Assembly (NCBI GenBank): GCA_036274675.1
Contig: DASUFE010000096.1
Span: 1-28,912, forward strand
Length of the DNA stretch: 28,912 nucleotides
From: DASUFE01 sp036274675
Lineage (GTDB): Bacteria; Pseudomonadota; Gammaproteobacteria; HTCC5015
Reading direction: 5' to 3'
This document shows, piece by piece, positions 1 to 6,398 of this stretch. The translations under genes were made by a program, and so were the position numbers. The notes below the pieces were generated by a model. It was not told the DNA's origin, made no database searches, and saw only the letters and a program-made list of their open reading frames with translations. Each line of letters opens with the position of its first letter. Position 1 is the first letter of the stretch.

Positions 1-147
1 ACGGGCGGTTCCTGGAGCTGGAGTGGATGCGGCACCTCCGGGACCTCGCGCGAGCAGACGGTAGCGCCGTCGGCAAATTGTACGGCGACAGCCACTTACA
101 CCAACACCTGCGGCGGGCGCAGCACCCAGAACTTCAGCGTGACCGTG
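1..147 (+). repeat. 88-residue Cys-containing accessory module, copy 1 (partial)
   Basis: The translation carries the signature segments WSWSGCGTSGT, REQTV, NCTATATYTNTC and STQNFSVTV. It matches the full copies at 3279-3542, 5306-5569 and 5627-5890. Only the C-terminal 49 residues are in view. It differs from the others in reading CGGRST where they read CGAQST. Confidence 0.9.
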
Positions 148-1020
148 AGCAGCAGTTCAAGCTCCTCCTCGTCCGGCGGCGGCTCTAAGTTCGTAGGCAA
201 CATAACCACCCAGGGCCAGGTCCGGTCCGATTTCAAGCAGTACTGGAACCAGATCACGCCTGAGAACGAAGGCAAGTGGGGTTCGGTGGAAGGCACCCGC
301 GATTCCTACAACTGGAGCGGCGTCGACAGGGCCTACAGCTATGCCCAGCAGAACGGTATTGCATTCAAGGAACACACCTTCGTCTGGGGCAACCAGTCGC
401 CGAGCTGGATCAATAACATCAGCGCCTCGGAGCAGCGGGCCGAGATCCAGGAGTGGATCCATGATTTCTGCGCGCGCTACCCGAACACCAAGTACATCGA
501 CGTGGTCAACGAGGCGACGCCGGGCCACGCTCCCGCGGGCTATGCGGCAAACGCCTTCGGCAGCAACTGGATCATCAGTGTATTCCAGATCGCGCAGCAG
601 GAGTGCCCGAACGCCATCCTGATCCTGAACGACTACAACGTGACCCGCTGGAACACGGATCAGTTCATCTCCATGGCGAAGCCGGCGGTCCAGGCCGGGG
701 TCGTGGACGCCATCGGCGACCAGGCGCACGGTCTTGAGACCATTTCGCTCTCGGAGTTGTCGAGCAATCTGAACAAGGTCGCCGCGCTCGGTCTGCCGAT
801 TTATATCACCGAATATGACATCGCGCAGACGAATGACCAGACGCAGCTGTCGATCATGCAGCAGCAGTTCCCGCTGTTCTACAACCATGCGTCGGTCAAA
901 GGGGTCACCTTCTGGGGTTATGTGGTGGGCGCGACCTGGGTGAACGGCAGCGGCCTCATCTACAGCGACGGCACGAAACGCCCGGCCATGAGCTGGTTGA
1001 TGAACTATCTGGGCCGGTAA
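1..1020 (+). CDS. Endo-1,4-beta-xylanase, GH10, 5'-truncated by the window edge
   Basis: The frame is open from the first base and ends in TAA at 1018-1020, giving 339 visible residues. Residues 1-49 are the end of the cysteine-containing 88-residue module also seen in the next two genes. A nine-serine linker (bases 148-174) and a Gly-rich spacer follow, then a GH10 catalytic domain to the C-terminus. GH10 marks are the TPENEGKW segment, the HTFVWGNQSPSW segment, the acid/base Glu in DVVNEA (codon 511-513) and the nucleophile Glu in ITEYDI (codon 811-813). GH10 enzymes cleave internal beta-1,4-xylosidic bonds of xylan by a retaining mechanism. The enzyme is presumably secreted, but its signal peptide lies outside the window. 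A GTG at 139 could be mistaken for the start; the in-frame homologous module upstream argues against that. Further binding modules may lie upstream. Confidence 0.95.
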   Translation, partial: TGGSWSWSGCGTSGTSREQTVAPSANCTATATYTNTCGGRSTQNFSVTVSSSSSSSSSGGGSKFVGNITTQGQVRSDFKQYWNQITPENEGKWGSVEGTRDSYNWSGVDRAYSYAQQNGIAFKEHTFVWGNQSPSWINNISASEQRAEIQEWIHDFCARYPNTKYIDVVNEATPGHAPAGYAANAFGSNWIISVFQIAQQECPNAILILNDYNVTRWNTDQFISMAKPAVQAGVVDAIGDQAHGLETISLSELSSNLNKVAALGLPIYITEYDIAQTNDQTQLSIMQQQFPLFYNHASVKGVTFWGYVVGATWVNGSGLIYSDGTKRPAMSWLMNYLGR

Positions 1021-1030
1021 TTATATGGAG

Positions 1031-1205
1031 CGGCGCGGAGGAAACTCCGCCGGCTGCGGTTAAGGAAGTCCCCTCCCGGCATAGGGATGTGCCGAATTCT
1101 TTCCAGTAGGAGGGGGGATATGAAATGAGAGCCGGAGCCCCCTGCGGTCCGGACGACAGAATTACTCCCCCTCGGAGTAATGTAGTGCGGAAAATATCCG
1201 TGATT
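1031..1205 (+). ncRNA. Candidate structured RNA (3' UTR RNA or 5' leader of the GH43 gene)
   Basis: The segment between the GH10 stop and the terminator is dense in short perfect helices. A 6-bp stem closed by a GAAA tetraloop pairs 1035-1040 with 1045-1050. An outer stem pairs 1051-1055 with 1130-1134. A 7-bp stem pairs 1070-1076 with 1109-1115 and encloses a 5-bp stem (1077-1081 with 1090-1094). An 8-bp stem pairs 1161-1168 with 1174-1181, and a 4-bp stem pairs 1188-1191 with 1197-1200. The G-run near 1111-1116 could pair instead with the C-run at 1138-1143, so two folds compete. I do not recognise a named riboswitch class, and no long reading frame is present. Position allows either an attenuator of the downstream GH43 or a 3' UTR-derived small RNA. 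No conservation data are available. Confidence 0.35.
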
Positions 1206-1233
1206 AGGGTGGGCACTGCCCACCCTTTTTTTT
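1206..1233 (+). terminator. Rho-independent terminator between the GH10 and GH43 genes
   Basis: A perfect 9-bp stem pairs 1206-1214 with 1218-1226 around an ACT loop, and the T-tract runs 1226-1233. It sits 35 bases before the GH43 start codon. It therefore either ends the xylanase transcript or acts as an attenuator for the downstream gene. Confidence 0.9.
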
Positions 1234-1268
1234 ACTGGAAGTGACTATTGAGAGAGAGGGGATTCCTA

Positions 1269-3920
1269 ATGAAAGCTTTCATCAAGTTTTACGTGTTGCT
1301 GAGATTAGTCTTTTGCGGCGCAGTGCATCCGGGAAAACGTGTACGGAAGCACGGGTATATTGCGGCTATAAGCCTGTTCATCTGCATGGCGATGCTGTCA
1401 GGCGCGGCGCGGGCGGATAATCCGATTGTCCAGACTATCTATACCGCCGATCCCGCTCCGTTCGTTTACAACGATCGCCTCTACCTCTACACCGGACATG
1501 ACGAGGATGGATCGACCTATTTCACCATGAAGGATTGGCGGGTCTACTCCTCCACCGACATGGTCAACTGGACCGACCACGGTTCCCCGTTGAGCCTTGC
1601 ATCCTTCAGTTGGGCAAGCAGTGACGCGTGGGCGAGCCGCGCCATCTACCGTAATGGCAAGTTCTACTGGTATGTAACGGCGACGGCAAGGAACACCAAT
1701 CGAAGGGCTATCGGCGTGGCTGTCTCGAACAGTCCTACCGGGCCGTTTACGGATGCGCTCGGCCGCCCGCTGGTGGAGAATAATGAGATCGACCCGCACG
1801 TCATTATTGACGATGACGGGCAGGCCTATCTCTACTGGGGAAACCCGAATCTGTGGTACGTGCGCCTGAATTCCGACATGATCTCCTACTCGGGCAGCCC
1901 AACACAGATACCGCTCACCACCCAGGGTTACGGCGCCCGGACCGGCGATGCGAGCCGTCCCACTCTCTACGAAGAAGGGCCCTGGATCCACAAGCGCAAC
2001 GGCTTGTACTACAACGTCTTCGCGGCAAAATGCTGTTCTGAGTTTATCGGTTACTCGACGGCTACCGGCCCCACGGGTCCGTGGACCTATCGGGGCACGG
2101 TCATGCCCACGCAGGGCGGCAGCTTCACCAATCATCCGGGCGTTATCGACTACAAAGGCGGCTCGTACTTTTTCTATCACAATGGAGCTCTGCCGGGCGG
2201 CGGCGGCTTTACCCGCTCGGTTGCCGTGGAGAAGTTCACCTACAACTCCGATGGCACCATCCCGACGATCAACATGTCGACAGCCGGGGCGCCCCAGATC
2301 GGCACTCTGGATCCCTATATCCGGCAGGAAGCGGAGACCATCGCCTGGGAGTCCGGGATCGAGACGGAGCCGGCCAGCGCGGGCGGTATGAGCGTCGGAT
2401 TTATCAACAATGGCGACTATATCAAGGTCAAGGGTGTCGCCTTCGGCGCCGGCGCCGTGTCCTTCACCGCCAGGGTGGCTTCCGCGGGCAATGGCGGGAA
2501 CATCGAGCTGCGCCTGGGCGGCGTGAGCGGTACGTTGATAGGTGCCTGCAATGTACCCAATACCGGTGGCTGGCAGAGTTGGACCAGCGTCTCCTGTCCG
2601 GTCAGCGGCGCGACGGGTACCCATGACCTGTACCTGCGATTCACCGGCGCGGATGGTTACCTGTTCAACATGGACTGGTGGCAGTTCAGCTCCGGCAGCT
2701 CAAGCTCATCATCGTCCAGCAGTTCATCGAGCAGCAGTTCGAGCTCCAGCTCCTCGGGCGGAGGATCCGTGCTGACGGTAGAACTGGAAAGTCTTTCGGG
2801 TCAGAACAATTTCCCGCCGTTCAATGTGGAATTCGATTCAACCGCGTCAGCCGGAATGTATATCGCCTGGCCGAACAACGGCGATCAGGTATTAAGTTCG
2901 CCGTCAGACAGCGCCACCGGCCAGGTCGAGATCCCGTTTACGCTCTCGCAGACGGCGAATGTCCAGTTCCAGATACAGGCGAACCTGCCCAATGCCAGTG
3001 ACGACTCGTTCTATTACAAACTGGACGGCGGTTCCTGGAACGCCCAGAACAATATAACGACCAGCGGCTGGGCAGCGCTGACATTGACCACGCTCGACAA
3101 CCTCGCCGCGGGCGGGCACACCTTCAGGATTGAGAGACGGGAGGATGGCGCAAGACTCGATAAAGTGATGCTCGCAGCTTCGGCCGGCGAGATAACGGGT
3201 TCCGATGGCTCCGGCTCATCGAGCAGTTCAAGCTCCTCGTCGAGCAGTTCAAGCTCTGCAAGTTCTTCGAGCAGCGGTTGTGCGGCGTCGGCGATCACGC
3301 CTTATCTGCAGGTGAACGCGGGCGCCTGGCAGCAGGCCTCGAGCGTGAGCATAACAGCGGGCAATTCGGTGAAATTCGGTCCGCAGCCGGTATCGGGCGG
3401 CGCCTGGAGCTGGGCGGGATGCGGCACCTCCGGCACGGCGCGCGAGCAGACGGTTACGCCCACGGCCTCATGCACGGCGACCGCGACCTACACCAACAGC
3501 TGCGGCGCGCAGAGCACGCAGAACTTCACGGTTACGGTCAGTGGCTCGTCCAGCAGCAGTTCATCGAGTTCTTCATCAAGCAGTTCGTCCTCGAGCAGTT
3601 CAAGTTCGTCCTCCTCGAGTTCTTCATCGAGCAGCTCCAGCAGTTCGAGCTCGGGCGGCGGCAGCTGCACTCCGGTCGCGACCGGCGGCAATTCCGGTAA
3701 CTTCAACACAACAGGAGCGTATTGCTTCCGTGTGCAAAGCGCGGTGAACGGTTGGGGCGTGTCGAACTTCGACGGGCGCACCATCTCAGTCACGGTCAAC
3801 GGCACGGGCACGGCGGTGACGACTGTAGGCGCCTCATTGCCGGCCAAAGGGTCCAGCGACTATTACCACTTCAGCAGCAGTGCCGGAGCGGTTTCCTGGG
3901 CTTCTGTCTACTGGTGGTGA
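1269..3920 (+). CDS. Secreted multimodular GH43 arabinofuranosidase/xylosidase with CBM6 and accessory modules
   Basis: ATG 1269 is chosen over the in-frame TTG at 1248 because a GA-rich ribosome-binding site (about 1256-1262) lies just upstream. The 883-residue product has an unusually long leader with two hydrophobic runs separated by a basic stretch, and a likely cleavage after SGAARA (residue 49). A five-bladed GH43 domain spans about 50-340, with general base Asp61 (TADPAP), modulator Asp175 (EIDPHV) and general acid Glu236 (EEGPW). CBM6 spans about 353-475 (starting QEAETIAWESG, ending NMDWWQF). Further on come a second beta-sandwich binding-like domain (about 500-640), the 88-residue module (671-758) and an 84-residue tail (800-883), all separated by poly-Ser linkers. 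CBM6-linked GH43 enzymes usually debranch arabinoxylan; exact specificity cannot be read from the sequence. Secretion is inferred. Confidence 0.92.
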   Translation: MKAFIKFYVLLRLVFCGAVHPGKRVRKHGYIAAISLFICMAMLSGAARADNPIVQTIYTADPAPFVYNDRLYLYTGHDEDGSTYFTMKDWRVYSSTDMVNWTDHGSPLSLASFSWASSDAWASRAIYRNGKFYWYVTATARNTNRRAIGVAVSNSPTGPFTDALGRPLVENNEIDPHVIIDDDGQAYLYWGNPNLWYVRLNSDMISYSGSPTQIPLTTQGYGARTGDASRPTLYEEGPWIHKRNGLYYNVFAAKCCSEFIGYSTATGPTGPWTYRGTVMPTQGGSFTNHPGVIDYKGGSYFFYHNGALPGGGGFTRSVAVEKFTYNSDGTIPTINMSTAGAPQIGTLDPYIRQEAETIAWESGIETEPASAGGMSVGFINNGDYIKVKGVAFGAGAVSFTARVASAGNGGNIELRLGGVSGTLIGACNVPNTGGWQSWTSVSCPVSGATGTHDLYLRFTGADGYLFNMDWWQFSSGSSSSSSSSSSSSSSSSSSSSGGGSVLTVELESLSGQNNFPPFNVEFDSTASAGMYIAWPNNGDQVLSSPSDSATGQVEIPFTLSQTANVQFQIQANLPNASDDSFYYKLDGGSWNAQNNITTSGWAALTLTTLDNLAAGGHTFRIERREDGARLDKVMLAASAGEITGSDGSGSSSSSSSSSSSSSSASSSSSGCAASAITPYLQVNAGAWQQASSVSITAGNSVKFGPQPVSGGAWSWAGCGTSGTAREQTVTPTASCTATATYTNSCGAQSTQNFTVTVSGSSSSSSSSSSSSSSSSSSSSSSSSSSSSSSSSSSSSGGGSCTPVATGGNSGNFNTTGAYCFRVQSAVNGWGVSNFDGRTISVTVNGTGTAVTTVGASLPAKGSSDYYHFSSSAGAVSWASVYWW
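3279..3542 (+). repeat. 88-residue Cys-containing accessory module, copy 2
   Basis: The module is exactly 264 nt inside the GH43 gene and is flanked on both sides by poly-Ser linkers. It starts at a Cys, carries AITPYLQVNAG, GGAWSWAGCGTSG and NSCGAQST, and ends at VTV. I cannot assign a database family. Exposed Trp residues and linker placement suggest carbohydrate binding or an Ig-like spacer. Confidence 0.85.
3666..3917 (+). repeat. 84-residue C-terminal tail module, copy 1
   Basis: This domain ends the GH43 protein after a long Ser linker. It starts at a Cys, contains GAYCFRVQS and NGWGVSNFDGR, and ends in SVYWW. It is closely similar to the tail at 5999-6250. The terminal aromatic cluster suggests a small carbohydrate-binding domain, but the family is not identified. 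Confidence 0.8.
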
Positions 3921-3985
3921 TTAACAGCAACGGATACGGGGCGAGCATTGTTTTAAATAAAAATTAATGTTTGGAGGAGGGTTCA

Positions 3986-6253
3986 ATGAAAGCTTTAATT
4001 GGATTTACAATGCTTGCCCTGGTAGTGACAGGGGTTCAGGCGCAAACCAATACGATACGCGTAAATCTGGGAACCACTATTCGCCCGGTTACACATGCGG
4101 CTTCCGGTTCGCTTTATGGCGTGACTGAAACCCTGCCCCCCGATATAGCAAACCTGGTGGCTCCTTTAAAACCCCGTGACTTTGCCCAACCCGCCCGGGC
4201 TGGTGTGGGAAATCAGCATAATAATGGGGCGGGTGCAATTCCTGTTGCACGGCGGCTTGCTGCTACAACCGCCAGAGTCCAGGTGAATATGCCGGATATG
4301 CTGCCGGGCTGGCCGTACCAATGGCCGGGCCAATCGAGCTGGTTATCGCAAGTTGCTTCTTTTATCAATGAAAAAAAAGCATCGGGCGTGAGCAATATTT
4401 ACGCATACTATATATGGAACGAACCCAACATCACGTGGAACAACGCGAACGGAAACTTCAATTCGACGCTGTGGAAGCCGACTTACGATATGATTCGCGC
4501 GCAGGATCCGGGCGCGCAAATCATCGGCCCTGGCGCCGCCTGGTATGACCGCACGTATATTCAGTCCTTCCTTCAGTATTGCATGGCGAATAATTGCCTT
4601 CCGGATATTATCGCCTGGCATGAACTCCAGGGCTCGGATAACTTCAGCAGCCATTTCGACGATTATCGGAATCTGGAACAAAGCCTTGGCATCTCGCCAC
4701 GGCTGATCAGCATCAACGAATACTCTCACAATACTCACGAGTATGAAGGTGCTCCCGGCGTTTCGGTGCCCTTCATAGCAAAGTTTGAGCGCAAGAAGGT
4801 AGACAGTGCGCTCATTTCCTGGTGGTTTACGAATTTGCCGGGCAGATTGGGCAGTCTCTTGACTGCAAACAATGAACGCGGCGGCGGCTGGTGGCTGTAC
4901 AAATGGTATGGCGACATGAGCGGCAACATGGTCAGCGTGACCCCTCCCAGCGAAAACGGTGACGGTATCGACGCGTTTGCCAACCTTGATGCCGGCGCGG
5001 GTTATGCCAGTATCTGTCTGGGTGGCGATTACACCGGTGTGGTTAATGTGGTGGTGAATGGAATTCCCTCCAGCTTCGGTAATACGGTAAATGTGAAAGT
5101 GGAATATGTACCGTGGGCGAATAAGGATACGCCGGCCAGTCCCATAACGGTATCGCAGGTCGCTGAAAGCGTTGTTAACAGCAGTATTACCGTGCCAGTC
5201 AATGTCATTAATCCGTTCTATGGATATCGGATTTACATCGATGGGACACTCTCATCCAGCTCAAGCTCAAGCAGCTCTTCTTCCAGCAGCTCTTCGAGCG
5301 GCGGTTGCGCGCCGACGGCAATTACGCCTTACCTGAGGGTTAATGCCGGTACCTGGCAGCAGACCTCGAGCGTGAGCATTGCGGCGGGCAATTCGGTGCA
5401 ATTCGGTCCGCAACCGGTGTCGGGCGGTTCCTGGAGCTGGGCGGGCTGCGGCACCTCGGGTACGGCGCGCGAGCAGACGCTATCGCCGACGGCGAGCTGC
5501 ACCGCGACGGCCAACTACACCAACACCTGCGGCGCGCAGAGCACGCAGAACTTCACCGTGACGGTGAGCGGCGGTTCGTCCTCGAGCAGTTCCTCCTCGT
5601 CGAGCAGCAGCTCTTCGAGCGGCGGCTGCGCGCCGTCGGCGATCACGCCTTACCTGCAGGTGAACGCGGGCGCCTGGCAACAGACCTCGAGTGTGAGCAT
5701 AGTGGCGGGCAATTCGGTGAAATTCGGTCCGCAACCGGCGACGGGCGGTTCCTGGAGCTGGGCGGGCTGCGGCACCTCGGGCACGGCGCGCGAGCAGACG
5801 GTATCGCCGGCGGCGAGCTGCACCGCGACGGCCAACTACACCAACACCTGCGGCGCGCAGAGCACGCAGAACTTCACCGTGGCGGTGAGCGGCAGTTCGT
5901 CCTCGAGCAGTTCCTCCTCGTCGAGCAGCAGCTCCAGCAGTTCTTCATCGAGTTCTTCGAGCAGCAGCTCGTCCTCCAGCGCTTCGGGCGGAGGCGGCTG
6001 TACAGCGATCGCGACCGACGGCAACTCCGGCAATTTCAATACGACCGGTGCTTATTGCTTCCGCGTGCAGAGCTCGGTGAACGGCTGGGGCGTGTCCAAC
6101 TTCACGGGGCGCAGCATTGCCGTGACGGTTAACGGTTCCGGCGCGGCCGTAACAACGGTCGGTGCGCCGCTGCCGTCCAAAGGCGCGAGCGATTATTATC
6201 ACTTCAACAGTACTGCGGGCACTTACTCGTATGCTTCGGTTTACTGGTGGTAA
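3986..6253 (+). CDS. Secreted clan GH-A glycoside hydrolase (GH39-like) with two accessory modules
   Basis: ATG 3986 has a GGAGGAGG ribosome-binding site (3973-3980) six bases upstream. The 755-residue product begins with a signal peptide probably cleaved after VQA (residue 19). The catalytic region is about 20-420, with a likely acid/base Glu146 in IWNEPN and a likely nucleophile Glu245 in SINEYSH. The two-glutamate pattern is that of retaining clan GH-A enzymes. GH39 (beta-xylosidase-like) is my best guess, and other clan A families are possible. After it come a Ser linker, the 88-residue module (441-528), a Ser linker, a second copy (548-635), a Ser linker and the 84-residue tail (672-755). 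The gene lies 65 bases after the GH43 stop with no evident terminator, so co-transcription is likely. By eye, codon choice in the catalytic part is more AT-rich than in the C-terminal modules. Confidence 0.82.
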   Translation: MKALIGFTMLALVVTGVQAQTNTIRVNLGTTIRPVTHAASGSLYGVTETLPPDIANLVAPLKPRDFAQPARAGVGNQHNNGAGAIPVARRLAATTARVQVNMPDMLPGWPYQWPGQSSWLSQVASFINEKKASGVSNIYAYYIWNEPNITWNNANGNFNSTLWKPTYDMIRAQDPGAQIIGPGAAWYDRTYIQSFLQYCMANNCLPDIIAWHELQGSDNFSSHFDDYRNLEQSLGISPRLISINEYSHNTHEYEGAPGVSVPFIAKFERKKVDSALISWWFTNLPGRLGSLLTANNERGGGWWLYKWYGDMSGNMVSVTPPSENGDGIDAFANLDAGAGYASICLGGDYTGVVNVVVNGIPSSFGNTVNVKVEYVPWANKDTPASPITVSQVAESVVNSSITVPVNVINPFYGYRIYIDGTLSSSSSSSSSSSSSSSSGGCAPTAITPYLRVNAGTWQQTSSVSIAAGNSVQFGPQPVSGGSWSWAGCGTSGTAREQTLSPTASCTATANYTNTCGAQSTQNFTVTVSGGSSSSSSSSSSSSSSSGGCAPSAITPYLQVNAGAWQQTSSVSIVAGNSVKFGPQPATGGSWSWAGCGTSGTAREQTVSPAASCTATANYTNTCGAQSTQNFTVAVSGSSSSSSSSSSSSSSSSSSSSSSSSSSSSSASGGGGCTAIATDGNSGNFNTTGAYCFRVQSSVNGWGVSNFTGRSIAVTVNGSGAAVTTVGAPLPSKGASDYYHFNSTAGTYSYASVYWW
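5306..5569 (+). repeat. 88-residue Cys-containing accessory module, copy 3
   Basis: First of two tandem 264-nt copies in the GH39-like gene, with its start offset 321 bases from the second. Its 3' half is almost base-for-base the same as copy 4, while its first third differs more (AITPYLRVNAGTW here). Confidence 0.88.
5627..5890 (+). repeat. 88-residue Cys-containing accessory module, copy 4
   Basis: Second tandem copy in the GH39-like gene, again 264 nt. The Ser-linker DNA following this copy begins with the same bases as the linker following copy 3, so the duplicated unit was module plus linker. Confidence 0.88.
5999..6250 (+). repeat. 84-residue C-terminal tail module, copy 2
   Basis: Ends the GH39-like protein. 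It shares NSGNFNTTGAYCFRVQS, VNGWGVSNF and a SVYWW end with the tail at 3666-3917. Two Cys residues are conserved between the copies and could form a disulfide. Confidence 0.8.
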
Positions 6254-6274
6254 ATCGAGCGGACAGTCATGAAA

Positions 6275-6301
6275 GAACCGGGACGAGAACCGTCCCGGTT
6301 C
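6275..6301 (+). terminator. 11-bp perfect hairpin after the GH39-like gene, without a T-tract
   Basis: Bases 6275-6285 pair perfectly with 6291-6301 around a 5-nt loop, 21 bases after the stop codon. No T-run follows on the + strand. It could be a weak terminator or a transcript-end stabiliser. Confidence 0.55.
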
Positions 6302-6398
6302 CTATGGCAGCGCCGGGCGCCTTTCAAGACGGGCAGGAGCGGTTGACGCTGGCATGCAGCGCGACTGATACTTGATCTTTCCTTGACTCCTAACGGCA

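Noticed and set aside
157..888. Long minus-strand open frame opposite the GH10 domain
   Set aside because: It lies fully inside a gene with catalytic motifs. Its Arg/Val-rich composition is typical of antisense frames in GC-rich DNA, and it has no start signal.
1021..1205. RNase P RNA, suggested by GAGGAAA and ACAGAA strings
   Set aside because: The segment is far too short, and the universally conserved regions are not in the right order or context.
1398..2624. 408-codon minus-strand open frame opposite the GH43 gene
   Set aside because: It is antisense to a GH43-CBM6 gene with complete catalytic residues, has no recognisable domain, and its Arg/Gly/Val content is that of a shadow frame.
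3488..3847. Minus-strand frames with Leu/Glu-rich runs opposite the Ser linkers
   Set aside because: Leu/Glu runs arise automatically as the complement of alternating AGC/TCN serine codons.
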